Part shown: piece after piece, positions 45,224 through 54,744 of the stretch
Layout of the letters: the number at the start of each line of letters is the position of its first letter
How positions within the stretch are numbered: the stretch's first letter is position 1
DNA from: Leisingera thetidis
GTDB lineage: Bacteria; Pseudomonadota; Alphaproteobacteria; Rhodobacterales; Rhodobacteraceae
Assembly (NCBI RefSeq): GCF_025857195.1
Contig: NZ_CP109787.1
Location: forward strand, 1,119,501-1,183,500
Direction of reading: 5' to 3'
Length of the DNA: 64,000 bases
The notes under the pieces: generated by a model
The model's input: only the letters and a program-made list of their open reading frames with translations
Database searches by the model: none
What the model was told of the DNA's origin: nothing
Translations under genes and position numbers: made by a program

Positions 45224-46026
45224 TGAAAGACATGGCGTTTCCGCACATTCGGCCTCACCCGGACCAGGGCCGCATCCGCCAGAGTTTCCGCCGCGGGCTG
45301 GACAGCTATCACCGCAGCGCTTCGGTGCAGGCGGATATTGCGGCACGGCTGGCCGGGATGCTGCAGGCGCAGGGGGCCCCCCGGCAGATCGGAGCGGCAC
45401 TGGAATTCGGCTGCGGCACCGGCCATCTGACCCGGCAGCTGCTGCAGCGGTTTGAGACAGGCAGCCTGATCCTGAATGACCTGGTGCCGGAGGCGGCATG
45501 CGCATTGCGGGCCCTGGACGGCACGGTGCCCGCGCAGGCCCGGTTTGAACCCGGCCCGATCGAAACCCTGCCGCTGCCGCAGGATCTGGATCTGATCGCC
45601 TCGGCCTCGACCGTTCAATGGATCCCGGACCTGCCGGCGCTGACCGCGCGGCTGGCAGCGCGGCTGAAACCCGGCGGCTGGCTGGCACTTTCGGGCTTTG
45701 GCCGCGGCCAGTTCCGCGAGCTGGCGGCGCTGGGCTCGGCGGCGGCGGCGCCGAGCTACCTGGATGCCGCCGAGTGGCGGGCGGTGCTGCCGGAGAGCAT
45801 GGAGATCCTTGCCATCGAACAGCGCCCGGCGGTGCTGGAATTCGGCACCGCGCTGGAGCTGCTGAAGCATCTGCGCCAGACCGGCGTGAACGGCCATGCC
45901 CAGCACAGCTGGAGCCGCAGGCGGCTGCGGGACTTCGAAGCGGCCTACCGGGCGCAGTTCGGCCGCGACGGGCGGCTGCCGCTGACCTATGACCCCGTGC
46001 TGCTGGCGGCGCGCAAGACCGGCTGA
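45223..46026 (+). CDS. bioC: malonyl-ACP O-methyltransferase BioC
   Basis: A 267-residue SAM-dependent methyltransferase that methylates malonyl-ACP so that fatty acid synthesis can make pimeloyl-ACP. SAM motif I ALEFGCGTGHLT is at residues 59-70, and LIASASTVQWIPDLPALTAR follows in the BioC-specific manner. ATG 45223 shares a base with the bioG stop. Last gene of the operon; I did not find a strong terminator after it. Confidence 0.92.
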   Translation: MKDMAFPHIRPHPDQGRIRQSFRRGLDSYHRSASVQADIAARLAGMLQAQGAPRQIGAALEFGCGTGHLTRQLLQRFETGSLILNDLVPEAACALRALDGTVPAQARFEPGPIETLPLPQDLDLIASASTVQWIPDLPALTARLAARLKPGGWLALSGFGRGQFRELAALGSAAAAPSYLDAAEWRAVLPESMEILAIEQRPAVLEFGTALELLKHLRQTGVNGHAQHSWSRRRLRDFEAAYRAQFGRDGRLPLTYDPVLLAARKTG

Positions 46027-46209
46027 CGGGCAGGGCGGCACGGCCGCCGGGAATGCCGCTCTTGCGGAAAGTTTTAGGTTTTTTCCGGGCTGCCGGACGG
46101 GCTGTTTCCGCCCTGTGTTAATCTTTTTCAAGGTCCCCCTGCTATGCCGGAGCCAGGGCTGTGCCAGTGCGCAGCATCTGGGAAGACTGGCAGTACGGGA
46201 GTGACGCCA

Positions 46210-47178
46210 ATGACAATCAAAGCGTTTGCGGCAGCGCTGGCGGCGCTGGCGGTTTCGGGGGCCGTAGAAGCCGCCGACATGGGGGATGTGGAGACGCCGA
46301 TCCGGCTCTCGCTGGAGAACTGGACCGGCCAGCATCTGTCGACCTATATCGCCGGCGGCATGCTGGAGCATGCGGGCTACAAGGTCGAATATGTGGAAGG
46401 GGATCAGGCCGCCATTTATGAGGAGATCGGCAGGGGCGAAACCCATGCCATGATGGAGGTCTGGACCACCAGCAGCCCGGAGGACTACTACGCCGCCCGC
46501 GACGGCGGACGTGTGGAGGAGCTGGGCGATATGGGGCTGGATGCGCGGAATGGGGTGGTTTACCCGCCCTATGTGGCGCAGATGTGCCCGGGCCTGCCCA
46601 ATTGGGAGGCGCTGCGCGACTGTGCCGGCATCTTCTCGGCGGACGGCAAGGGCAAGCGGGGCGTCTATCTGGCCTACCCGGAGTCCTGGGGCGCGCCCGG
46701 GGCGGACCGGATCCGGGCGCTGGACCTGCCGTTTGACGTGGTCGCCGCCGAGTCCGAGGCCGCGATGATCGAGGAATTCCAGAACGCCTACCGGGAAAAG
46801 CGCCCGGTGATTGCCACCTTCTGGGCGCCGCATTGGGCGATGTCCTCCTATGCGCTGCAATTCGTGCGCCTGCCCAAGCCGGAGCCGGCCTGCTACACCG
46901 ACCCGTCCTGGGGCCCGAACCCCAAGGCCACCGGCGATTGCGACTTTTACCGCGGCGGCGTGGTCAAGGCGAGCTGGACCGGCTTCAAGGACCGCTGGCC
47001 CGCGGCCTATGAGATCCTGAAAAACTATCAGCTGAGCATCTGGGACCAGCAGCCGCTGATCGGGCTGGTCGATGTCCGCGGCGAAACCCCGCAGGGGGCT
47101 GCCCGCGGCTGGCTGGCGGTGAACCGGGCCAAGTGGATGCCGGTTGTCGAGGAGGCCACCGGCAAGGGCCGCTCCTGA
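46210..47178 (+). CDS. ABC transporter substrate-binding protein, glycine betaine/choline type (paralogue 1)
   Basis: A 322-residue periplasmic protein of the OpuAC family. A signal peptide (KAFAAALAALAVSGAVEAAD) leads to a ligand domain with the aromatic-rich segments SLENWTGQHLSTYIAGGML and TFWAPHWAMSSYALQFV, which usually form the cage for a quaternary ammonium group. GGGAG precedes ATG 46210. It has its own terminator and is followed by a close paralogue; the two share many identical blocks. Ligand could be glycine betaine, choline or a related osmolyte. Confidence 0.88.
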   Translation: MTIKAFAAALAALAVSGAVEAADMGDVETPIRLSLENWTGQHLSTYIAGGMLEHAGYKVEYVEGDQAAIYEEIGRGETHAMMEVWTTSSPEDYYAARDGGRVEELGDMGLDARNGVVYPPYVAQMCPGLPNWEALRDCAGIFSADGKGKRGVYLAYPESWGAPGADRIRALDLPFDVVAAESEAAMIEEFQNAYREKRPVIATFWAPHWAMSSYALQFVRLPKPEPACYTDPSWGPNPKATGDCDFYRGGVVKASWTGFKDRWPAAYEILKNYQLSIWDQQPLIGLVDVRGETPQGAARGWLAVNRAKWMPVVEEATGKGRS

Positions 47179-47205
47179 TCCGGCACAGGCATGAGAATTC
47201 GATTG

Positions 47206-47237
47206 CAGCGCTTCCGCCGGGCGGGGGCGCTGTTTTT
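47206..47237 (+). terminator. terminator after binding protein 1
   Basis: CAGCGC...GCGCTG forms a GC-rich stem of about eleven pairs (47206-47232) followed by TTTTTG. The remaining gap to 47564 has no gene; two short inverted repeats, TTGTC/GACAA at 47317-47332 and TTGAA/TTCAA at 47337-47353, may belong to a promoter-operator for the next operon. Confidence 0.75.
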
Positions 47238-47564
47238 GTTCTGCGGCATCCGGCTTGCAGCCGGGTGCGGCGCCGCGGTAAGGCGGCGGGGCTGGCGGGC
47301 CGGGTGATTCCGGAACTTGTCTGTTTGGACAAAAACTTGAACCGTCAATTCAAATAATTCGCGTTTTGCGCCGCATTCTCTCGACAAAGCGTCGCAATAT
47401 GTTCCAATACTTGCATTATCCCCGGCCACACTTGGGCCATCGGCACCTGCTGACAACAACAAGACCGGCCTTGAGGCCAGACAGGTGCCATGAACCGCCG
47501 GGTTCCAAAAGACGCGCCAAGCCGGACAATGGGCGGCGCCAGAACAATGACAGGGAGTAGAAGG

Positions 47565-48530
47565 ATGAACTTCAAGGGATATGCGCTGGCGCTGGGCGCC
47601 GCATCGATGACGGTTGCCGCGGGCATTGCCTCGGCGGCTGAGCTGGGCGACACCGGCACGCCGATCAAGCTGGCGGTGAACGAATGGACCGGCCAGCATG
47701 TCACCACCCATATTGCCGGCGGGATGCTGAAGGCCGCGGGCTATGAGGTGGAGTACGTCTCGGCCGGGATGATGAACCAGTTCCAGGCCATTGCGGACGG
47801 CGACATCCACGCAACGCTGGAAATCTGGTCGTCGAACGTCTCGGATGAATACGCCAAGAAAATCGACGAAGGCACCGTGGTCGAACTGGGCGATCTGGAG
47901 CTGAATGCGCGCGAAGGCATCGCCTATCCGGCGCATGTGGCCGAAATCTGCCCCGGCCTGCCGGCCTGGGAGGCGCTGAAGGACTGCGCGATGCAGTTTG
48001 CCACCGCGGAAACCCTGCCCGAAGGCCGCCTGGTGGATTACCCTGCCGACTGGGGCACGCCGGGTGCGGACCGGATGACCGGGCTGGGGCTGCCGTTCAA
48101 GGCGGTGCCTGCGGGCTCCGAAGCAGCCTTGATCGTCGAGCTGCGCGCCGCCACCGAGCGCAAGACGCCGCTCTTGATCACCTTCTGGCAGCCGCATTGG
48201 GCGATGTCGGCCTATGACGTGAAATTCGTCGACCTGCCGCCGGGCGAGGACGCCTGCTTCTCCGACCCGGCCTGGGGCCCGAACCCGGATGCGGTGAACG
48301 ACTGCGACTTCTCGCCGTCGCGCATCTTCAAGGCGGCCTGGTCCGGCATGGAGGAAACCTGGCCTGCGGCCTATGAGATCCTGTCGAACTATACCCTGGC
48401 GGTTGAGGACCAGCAGCCGATGATGGGCGCGGTCGACGTGGACGGCGGCAAGGTCGAAGAGGTGGTCGCCGAATGGATGGCCGCTAATGAGGGCAAGTGG
48501 CGCCCGGTTGTCGACGCCGCCACCAAGTGA
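47565..48530 (+). CDS. ABC transporter substrate-binding protein, glycine betaine/choline type (paralogue 2)
   Basis: A 321-residue OpuAC-type periplasmic binding protein with a clear signal peptide (YALALGAASMTVAAGIASAA). It parallels the previous gene block by block: VNEWTGQHVTTHIAGGML, TFWQPHWAMSAYDVKFVD and DPAWGPNPDAVNDCDF. The cysteine pair around CPGLP and DCAM is conserved in both. AGGGAG and AAGG precede ATG 47565. It is directly followed by the ATPase and permease genes, so this copy is the one most surely cotranscribed with them. Confidence 0.9.
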   Translation: MNFKGYALALGAASMTVAAGIASAAELGDTGTPIKLAVNEWTGQHVTTHIAGGMLKAAGYEVEYVSAGMMNQFQAIADGDIHATLEIWSSNVSDEYAKKIDEGTVVELGDLELNAREGIAYPAHVAEICPGLPAWEALKDCAMQFATAETLPEGRLVDYPADWGTPGADRMTGLGLPFKAVPAGSEAALIVELRAATERKTPLLITFWQPHWAMSAYDVKFVDLPPGEDACFSDPAWGPNPDAVNDCDFSPSRIFKAAWSGMEETWPAAYEILSNYTLAVEDQQPMMGAVDVDGGKVEEVVAEWMAANEGKWRPVVDAATK

Positions 48531-48555
48531 GCCAACCCCGGTGAGTGGCTCTGAG

Positions 48556-49593
48556 ATGCCAGCCATCACCTGCCGGAATGTCTGGCAGGTGTTTGGCAAC
48601 AGTGCAGACAGCGCCTTGAAAGAGGCGCTGCCGCGGCACGAAACTTCCGAAGCGGCAGCACAGGAACTGCGCGGCAAGGGGCTGGTCCCGGCGGTGCAGG
48701 ACGTCTCGTTCGATGTGAAGGAGGGCGAGCTGTTTGTGATCATGGGGCTGTCCGGCTCCGGCAAGTCCACTCTGATCCGCTGCATTTCGCATCTGCTGCA
48801 CGCAACCGGCGGCGAGATCCGCATCGATGGCGAAAACATCGTCGCGGCCAGCCCCAGGCGGCTGATCGAGCTCAGGCGCAAGAAGCTGGGCATGGTGTTC
48901 CAGCACTTCGGCCTGTTCCCGCATATGACGGTGGCGGAAAACGTCGCCTATCCCTTGCGGGTGCAGGGGGTGAAGAAGAAACAGCGGCTGGCCAAGGCGC
49001 AGGAGGTGATCGAACTGGTCGGTCTCGACGGGCGCGAGGGCCATTACCCGCGCGAGCTGTCCGGCGGCCAGCGCCAGCGCGTCGGCATTGCCCGCTCGCT
49101 GGTGGCGGATTGCTCGGTCTGGTTCCTGGATGAACCGTTCTCGGCGCTGGACCCGCTGATCCGGCGCCAGTTGCAGGACGAATTCCTCGAGATCCAGGCC
49201 AAGCTGAAGACCACCATCGTTTTCATCACCCATGACATCAACGAGGCGCTCAAGCTGGCCGACCGCATCGCCATCATGCGCGACGGCAGGATTGTGCAGA
49301 TCGGCACGCCGGCGGACATCGTGCTGCGCCCGGCCGACGATTACGTGCGCGAGTTCTCCAAGGACGTGGCCAAGGGCCGCCACGCCTGCGTCGCCTCGGT
49401 GATGCAGACGGGCGAGGGGCTGGTCTATGGCGCCGACGATCCCGGACTGCGCCAGGACATGACACTGGATGCCGCCCTGGCGCGCTGCATGGAGCTTTAT
49501 GAGCCGGTGCCGGTGCGCACGCCCGAGGGCAAGCTCGTTGGCGTCGTGAACCCGGCCGACCTGGCGGCGGCGCTGCAGGTGGAGCAGGCGTGA
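48556..49593 (+). CDS. ABC transporter ATP-binding protein, ProV/OpuAA type
   Basis: A 345-residue ATPase of the quaternary-amine importer class. Walker A GLSGSGKST, Q-loop VFQHFGLFPHMT, signature LSGGQRQRVGIARSL, Walker B SVWFLDEPFSALD and the H-loop FITHD are intact. The N-terminal ~55 residues form the ProV-type extension. The C-terminal region has only one CBS-like half (VPVRTPEGKLVGVVNPADL). Start choice ATG 48556 versus GTG 48541 is uncertain. It overlaps the permease gene by one base. Confidence 0.92.
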   Translation: MPAITCRNVWQVFGNSADSALKEALPRHETSEAAAQELRGKGLVPAVQDVSFDVKEGELFVIMGLSGSGKSTLIRCISHLLHATGGEIRIDGENIVAASPRRLIELRRKKLGMVFQHFGLFPHMTVAENVAYPLRVQGVKKKQRLAKAQEVIELVGLDGREGHYPRELSGGQRQRVGIARSLVADCSVWFLDEPFSALDPLIRRQLQDEFLEIQAKLKTTIVFITHDINEALKLADRIAIMRDGRIVQIGTPADIVLRPADDYVREFSKDVAKGRHACVASVMQTGEGLVYGADDPGLRQDMTLDAALARCMELYEPVPVRTPEGKLVGVVNPADLAAALQVEQA

Positions 49594-51629
49594 TGGCTGG
49601 TCTGTCCAAAGGGTCCGTCGCGGCGCTGCTGGCGGCGGCGGTCGGAGCCTTGTGCCTGCTGCTGGAAAGCAGCCTGCCCTGGCTGGTGAAATTCCCCGCC
49701 GCCTGGGTGCTGCCCGCAACCGATTGGGCGGGGGCCGGGATGGAGTGGTTCCTGGCGCTGATCAAACCCACCGCGCGCGGCTTCTCGGCGCTGATGTTCT
49801 ACCCGATGGAAGCGGCGAACTTCGTGCTGAGCCACACGCCCTGGCCGCTGGTCATCTGCGCCGCCACGGCGCTGGCCTGGACCCTGGGCGGGGTGCGGAT
49901 GGCGCTGATGGCGGTCATCGGGCTGGGCTTTGTTCTGGCGTCGGGGTATTGGCCCGAAAGCATGAACACGCTGGCATTGGTGGCCGTCTCGGTACCGCTG
50001 GCGCTGGTCATCGGCGGCGGTATCGGCATCCTCGCCAACGAATACCCCCGCATCCGCCAGCCGGTGCAGGCGGTACTGGACATCATGCAGACAGTGCCGA
50101 CCTTTGCGTATCTGACGCCGCTGCTGGTGCTGTTCGGCTTTGGCCCCGTGGTGGGTCTGATTGCCTCCGCCATCTATGCCGCGCCGCCGATGGCCCGCAA
50201 CGTGCTGCTGGGGCTGGAACGGGTGGAGCCCGAGATCAAGGAAGCCGCCATCATGGCCGGGGGAACCCGTCTGCAGCAGCTGTTTCAATGCGAGATCCCC
50301 TCGGCCGGGCAGCAGATCATGGTGGGGGTGAACCAATGCCTGATGGCGGCGCTGTCGATGGTGATCATCGCGGCGGTGATCGGCGGCTTTGACGACATCG
50401 GCTGGGAAGTCCTTCTGACCATGCGCAAGGCGCAGTTCGGCCAAAGCCTGCTGGCCGGCCTGGTGATCGTGATCTTTGCCATCCTGATCGACCGGATGAG
50501 CGGCACCCTGACCGAGGACCGGCGCGAAAAGCACGATGCGCGCGTCGCCTGGGCCATTCTCGCCCTTGGTGCGGCGGTGAGTGCTGCGTTCTGGAGCAGC
50601 CTTCAGCAGCCCGGTGCCCATGCGCTGTTCAACCCGCTGGCGGACAGTGTCGACCGGGGGCTGTCGGCCTTCACCACGGCCAATGCCGGCGCGCTGACGG
50701 CGCTCAAGAACAATGTGATGTTCTATGTGCTGCTGCCGGTCCGCATCGGGCTGGACCAGGCGGTGCTGCCGTTCACCTGGGGCTTTGCCTGGACCCCGGC
50801 GATGAGCCTCGGCCTGTTTGCGGCGGGCGCTGCGGCGGGCATGGTCCTGGCGCTGCGCGGCCAGCTGGCGCCGGGTGTGATGCTGCTGATTGCGGCGGGC
50901 ATGCTGGAAACCGGCATCTCGCAGCTGCCCTGGCCGTTTGTGCTGGTGGGGGCAGGCGCGCTGGCCTGGGTCGCGGGCGGGCGCGGGCTGGCGATCCTGA
51001 CAGTGGTCCTGCTGGGCACCATCCTGCTGTCGGGCCTGTGGGAGCGGGCGCTGCTGTCGCTGTACCTCTCCGGTGCCGCGGTCTTTGCCTGCGCCATGAT
51101 GGGCGGTGCCATCGGCCTGGCCTCTGCGGTGTCGCCGGGTGTGTGGCGCCTGGTGCGCCCGATCTGCGACATGCTGCAGACGATCCCGCTGTTCGTCTTT
51201 CTGATCCCGGTGCTGATGGTGTTCCAGATCGGCGAGTTCTCGGCGTTTCTGGCGATCATCGCCTATGCCATCGTGCCGATGATCCGCTACACCCGGCACG
51301 GGCTGGTCTCGACCCCGGACGAGATGGTCGAGGCGGCGACGGCCTCGGGCGCGACCCGCTGGCAGATGCTCAAGGACATCCGTGCGCCTTATGCGGCGCC
51401 GTCGATCCTCTTGGGGCTCAACCAGACCATCCTCTATGCCTTTGCGATGCTGGTGATTGCGGCGCTGATCGGCACCACCGGTCTGGGCCAGTCGATCTAT
51501 CTGGCGCTGGGGCAGGCGGATGTGGGGCTGGGCATCTCTGCCGGGGCGGCAATGGCGATCCTGGCCCTGATTGCCGACCGCATGGTGCAGGGCTTTGCCG
51601 AGGAGCGGCGCAAGGCGCTGGGCCTTTGA
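49593..51629 (+). CDS. double-length ABC permease, ProW/OpuAB type (two fused membrane domains)
   Basis: A 678-residue membrane protein containing two binding-protein-dependent permease domains, each with the coupling EAA loop: KEAAIMAGGTRLQQLFQCEI in the first half (near residue 210) and VEAATASGATRWQMLKDIRA in the second (near residue 580). ALIGTTGLGQSIYLALGQAD ends the second domain. One chain thus may supply both membrane halves of the importer. The ATG shares one base with the ATPase stop. A terminator follows at 51651. Confidence 0.92.
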   Translation: MAGLSKGSVAALLAAAVGALCLLLESSLPWLVKFPAAWVLPATDWAGAGMEWFLALIKPTARGFSALMFYPMEAANFVLSHTPWPLVICAATALAWTLGGVRMALMAVIGLGFVLASGYWPESMNTLALVAVSVPLALVIGGGIGILANEYPRIRQPVQAVLDIMQTVPTFAYLTPLLVLFGFGPVVGLIASAIYAAPPMARNVLLGLERVEPEIKEAAIMAGGTRLQQLFQCEIPSAGQQIMVGVNQCLMAALSMVIIAAVIGGFDDIGWEVLLTMRKAQFGQSLLAGLVIVIFAILIDRMSGTLTEDRREKHDARVAWAILALGAAVSAAFWSSLQQPGAHALFNPLADSVDRGLSAFTTANAGALTALKNNVMFYVLLPVRIGLDQAVLPFTWGFAWTPAMSLGLFAAGAAAGMVLALRGQLAPGVMLLIAAGMLETGISQLPWPFVLVGAGALAWVAGGRGLAILTVVLLGTILLSGLWERALLSLYLSGAAVFACAMMGGAIGLASAVSPGVWRLVRPICDMLQTIPLFVFLIPVLMVFQIGEFSAFLAIIAYAIVPMIRYTRHGLVSTPDEMVEAATASGATRWQMLKDIRAPYAAPSILLGLNQTILYAFAMLVIAALIGTTGLGQSIYLALGQADVGLGISAGAAMAILALIADRMVQGFAEERRKALGL

Positions 51630-51650
51630 CCTCCGCTGCATCCGATGAAA

Positions 51651-51675
51651 AGGGCGCCCCAGCGGCGCCCTTTTT
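51651..51675 (+). terminator. terminator of the betaine-type importer operon
   Basis: AGGGCGCC (51651-51658) and GGCGCCCT (51664-51671) form a perfect eight-pair stem followed by a T-run. Confidence 0.88.
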
Positions 51676-51750
51676 GATCTGGGGCAACGTTTTACAGTGC
51701 CGTGGCGCCTATAGCTGCAAAACAGACTGATCTATAACAGGAGTGACACG

Positions 51751-52413
51751 ATGGGCTGGCTTGAATTCACCGCAGCGCTGATGCTGTTCCTGGCGAGCCA
51801 TGCCATCCCGGTGCGCCCGCCGGTGCGGCCCTGGCTGGTCGCCCGCCTGGGGCTGCGGGGCTATGTCATCGCCTACAGCCTGCTGTCGCTGATGATCCTG
51901 GCCTGGCTGGTGGCGGCGGCGGCGCGGGCGCCTTATGTCGGCGTGCTGCCCTCTTGGGAGGGGTTCCGCTGGGCGCCGCTCCTGGTGATGCCCTTGGCCT
52001 GCCTGCTGGCGGTCGCGGGGATGATGCGGCAGAACCCGTTCAGCTTTGGCGGGCTGGGCCTGCGCGCCTTTGATCCGGATGATCCCGGTATCCTGGCGGT
52101 CAGCCGCCATCCGCTGCTGGCGGCCATGGCGCTGTGGGGCGGGGCGCATCTGCTGGCCAATGGCGACCTCGCCCATGTGATCCTGTTCGGGCTGTTTGCG
52201 GGCTTTGCCTGGATGGGCATGGCGCTGATCGACCGCCGCACGCAGCGCCGGATGGGGCCGGGCGAATGGACCCGCCTCAGCCGCAATACCGCGCGGCTGA
52301 ACCTGCTGCGGCTGCGGCCTTCGGCACCCGAAACAGGGATAGCGGCGGCGGTGTTCCTGGCGCTTCTGATCCTGCATGCGCCGGTCATCGGCTACCATCC
52401 GCTGCCCTGGTAG
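51751..52413 (+). CDS. NnrU-like multi-pass membrane protein
   Basis: A 220-residue inner-membrane protein with about six hydrophobic segments, the NnrU family layout (FTAALMLFLASHAIPVRPPV at the start; AVSRHPLLAAMALWGGAHLL in the middle, the conserved RHP block). NnrU-like proteins are related to isoprenylcysteine methyltransferases and were first noted near nitrite/nitric oxide reductase genes, but no denitrification gene is here. ACAGGAG precedes the ATG. Function is open. Confidence 0.85.
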   Translation: MGWLEFTAALMLFLASHAIPVRPPVRPWLVARLGLRGYVIAYSLLSLMILAWLVAAAARAPYVGVLPSWEGFRWAPLLVMPLACLLAVAGMMRQNPFSFGGLGLRAFDPDDPGILAVSRHPLLAAMALWGGAHLLANGDLAHVILFGLFAGFAWMGMALIDRRTQRRMGPGEWTRLSRNTARLNLLRLRPSAPETGIAAAVFLALLILHAPVIGYHPLPW

Positions 52414-52475
52414 GGCTTGACCCCGGACGCTGCATGACCCTCTATGAAATGAGACGAGACTGGAGAGACCGACCG

Positions 52476-52994
52476 ATGCACCTGGCCTATGTGATGACCG
52501 AAGAACGCGGTGCCACCGACCGCCTGCTGAGCGAGCTGGCAGACAGACTGCAGGCCAGGGGCATCCGCCTGGCAGGCATCGTGCAAACCAATGTGGAATG
52601 CTATGACAAGGGGCTTTGCGACATGGATGTGCGGGTGCTGCCGGACGGCGAAACCATCCGCATTTCGCAATCCCTTGGCGCGGGCGCGCGCGGCTGCCGC
52701 CTCAACCCCGAGGCGCTGGAACGGGCGGTCGGGCAGGTCTCGGCCGCGCTGCAATCGGCGCAGAAGCCGCAGCTGCTGATCGTCAACAAATTCGGCAAGC
52801 ACGAGGCCGACGGGCGCGGCATGCGCCCCATCATCGGCGAGGCGCTGGCGCAAGGCATTCCGGTGATTTCCGGCGTCAACAAGCTGAATGTGGAACCGTT
52901 CCAGGCCTTTGCCGATGGCATGGCCGTGGCCGCCGGACCGGACCTTGACGGGCTGGTTGCCTGGGCGGAACAGGCCGTGGCCGAGACCGCCTGA
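52476..52994 (+). CDS. DUF2478 family protein
   Basis: A 172-residue soluble protein of the DUF2478 family, often next to molybdate transport or molybdoenzyme genes. Features: LAYVMTEERGATDRLL at the start with a nucleotide-loop-like shape, CDMDVRVLPDGETIRISQSL, GAGARGCRLNPEALERAV and LIVNKFGKHEADGRGMRPII. The NKFGKxE segment resembles a P-loop NTPase base-recognition loop. ATG 52476 follows GGAGAG. Its role is not established. Confidence 0.8.
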   Translation: MHLAYVMTEERGATDRLLSELADRLQARGIRLAGIVQTNVECYDKGLCDMDVRVLPDGETIRISQSLGAGARGCRLNPEALERAVGQVSAALQSAQKPQLLIVNKFGKHEADGRGMRPIIGEALAQGIPVISGVNKLNVEPFQAFADGMAVAAGPDLDGLVAWAEQAVAETA

Positions 52995-53026
52995 CCCGCG
53001 GATTGTCTACTGAAATCAATAAATAG

Positions 53027-53052
53027 GCCCGCGTTCTTCACGCGGGCTTTTT
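53027..53052 (+). terminator. terminator after the DUF2478 gene
   Basis: GCCCGCGT (53027-53034) and ACGCGGGC (53040-53047) pair perfectly around a five-base loop and are followed by five T. Confidence 0.88.
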
Positions 53053-53126
53053 GCGGCGCCGGGCAGCGCGCGGCCTGTCCGGCCTGCTGCTGGACCACCA
53101 TCAACTGTTCTGAAAAAGAGAGAAGA

Positions 53127-53210
53127 TGGTGGGCGACCCTGGAATCGAACCAGGCGTGCGTCTCCGCGAGGGAGTTACAGTCCCCTGCCACACCTTGCGG
53201 CCTGTCGCCC
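53127..53210 (-). tRNA. tRNA-Tyr (anticodon GTA)
   Basis: The minus strand gives a class II tRNA with long variable arm: acceptor GGGCGAC pairs with GTCGCCC, anticodon loop CTGTAAC holds GTA, T-arm GGTTCGATTCC is intact, and CCA is encoded at the 3' end (53127-53129). No integration scar is seen at this tRNA. Confidence 0.96.
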
Positions 53211-53330
53211 ACTGTCAGGTGAGTGTTGCACCTGACGTGGAGGCGTGATTACTAGCAGGCCAAACGGGCGTCAACAGGAAAATAGCAAGTTTTCCGCAGC
53301 GCCCGGAAATTCTTTCTGCCGGAGAGCACA

Positions 53331-54107
53331 ATGACCAAGAAACCCAAATGGGTCGTCGCAAAGGAACAGTCCAAAAAGGCCGCCGCGGCGGAAACCGTGT
53401 GGCTGTTCGGGCTGCACGCGGTGCGCGATGCGCTGATGAATCCCCAGCGCGAAAAGCTGCGCCTGATGGTCACCATGAACGCCGAAGCCAAGCTGGCAGA
53501 CGCCATCGGCGCCTCCGGCGTCGAGGCCGAGGTGATCGATCCGCGCAAGTTCAACCCGCCGATCGATCCGCAGTCGGTGCATCAGGGCGCAGTGCTGGAA
53601 GTGAAGCCCTTGAACTGGGGCGGGCTGGCTGAAAACTGCATCGGCCGCGAGGCGCCGCGGGTGCTGCTGCTGGACCGGGTGACCGATCCGCACAACGTCG
53701 GCGCCATCCTGCGTTCGGCCGAGGTTCTGGGCGCCAGCGCGGTGATCGGCACCCGCCACCATTCGGCGCCCGAGACCGGGGCGCTGGCCAAGACCGCCAG
53801 CGGCGCGCTGGAGCGCCAGCCCTATCTGCGGATGCGCAACCTCTCCGACACCATCACCGAGCTGCAGGGCATGGGGTTCATCGTGCTGGGCCTCGACGGC
53901 GAGGCCGAACAGACCGTCGAGTCGGCGCTGGAGGGCAAGAAGCATCTGCCGGTGGCGCTGGTGCTGGGCGCGGAAGGCCCGGGGCTGCGCCAGAAGACCA
54001 AGGAAACCGTCGACCAGCTGGTCAGGATCGATGCCGCGGGCGGTTTCGGCTCGCTCAATGTTTCCAACGCGGCGGCGATTGCGCTTTATGCTTCGATTGC
54101 ACGCTAG
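53331..54107 (+). CDS. rlmB: 23S rRNA 2'-O-methyltransferase RlmB (TrmH/SpoU family)
   Basis: A 258-residue knot-fold methyltransferase that 2'-O-methylates a guanosine of 23S rRNA. The three SpoU motifs are LLLDRVTDPHNVGAILRSA (motif 1), VALVLGAEGPGLR (motif 2) and FGSLNVSNAAAIALY (motif 3). An N-terminal substrate-binding region (VWLFGLHAVRDALMNP) agrees with RlmB rather than TrmL. CCGGAGAG precedes the ATG. Confidence 0.93.
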   Translation: MTKKPKWVVAKEQSKKAAAAETVWLFGLHAVRDALMNPQREKLRLMVTMNAEAKLADAIGASGVEAEVIDPRKFNPPIDPQSVHQGAVLEVKPLNWGGLAENCIGREAPRVLLLDRVTDPHNVGAILRSAEVLGASAVIGTRHHSAPETGALAKTASGALERQPYLRMRNLSDTITELQGMGFIVLGLDGEAEQTVESALEGKKHLPVALVLGAEGPGLRQKTKETVDQLVRIDAAGGFGSLNVSNAAAIALYASIAR

Positions 54108-54218
54108 GCGGGTTCAGCCCGTCACGGGCTGATCACATCTGCGTATGCTGTCTTTGCAACGGCAGGGTGGTGCGGCACAGTCTCTGAGCTGCTGTAAGAA
54201 ACGTGATTGGAGAACAAT

Positions 54219-54677
54219 GTGGTCCTGCGCCTGGCCCGCCTGGTCCTGATGACTGCTGCGGTGATGTGCCTGTCGCTGCCGGGTTTGGCGCGGGCGGATG
54301 CGGCCATGGTCTCGGCGCGCGGCGGCGTCGCCATCGGCGGTTATGACCCGGTGGCGTTCTTTGAGCACGGCGCGGCAGAGCCCGGGCGGCGCGGCAACGC
54401 GGTGATGTGGAAGGGGGCCGTGTGGCGCTTTGCCTCGGCCCGCAACCAGGCCCGCTTCGAGGCCAACCCCCGCGCCTATGCTCCGGCCTTTGGCGGCTAC
54501 TGCGCCTATGCGATGTCGCAAGGCAGGCTGCTGGACGGCAATCCGCAGCTTTGGGCGATTGTGGACGGCGAGCTGTTTCTGCTCAACAATCCCGAGGCGC
54601 GTGGCATATGGTCGGCCAGCCGCGGCGAGATGATCGCCCGGGCGCGGCAGTACTGGCCGGTGATTCTCAGGAAATAG
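54219..54677 (+). CDS. exported YHS-domain protein
   Basis: A 152-residue protein with a signal peptide (LARLVLMTAAVMCLSLPGLARA) and a YHS-like domain: AIGGYDPVAFFEHG, VWRFASARNQARFEANP and YAPAFGGYCAYAMSQG. YHS domains are thought to bind metals, though here the His is partly replaced. I favour a GTG start at 54219, since GGAG lies six bases upstream and no in-frame ATG precedes the signal. Confidence 0.85.
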   Translation: MVLRLARLVLMTAAVMCLSLPGLARADAAMVSARGGVAIGGYDPVAFFEHGAAEPGRRGNAVMWKGAVWRFASARNQARFEANPRAYAPAFGGYCAYAMSQGRLLDGNPQLWAIVDGELFLLNNPEARGIWSASRGEMIARARQYWPVILRK

Positions 54678-54744
54678 CGCGTCACCTCACAATTTCGAGA
54701 GGGGGGCTTTTATTTTTCTGACTGTGGCCCATATTCAATACAGA

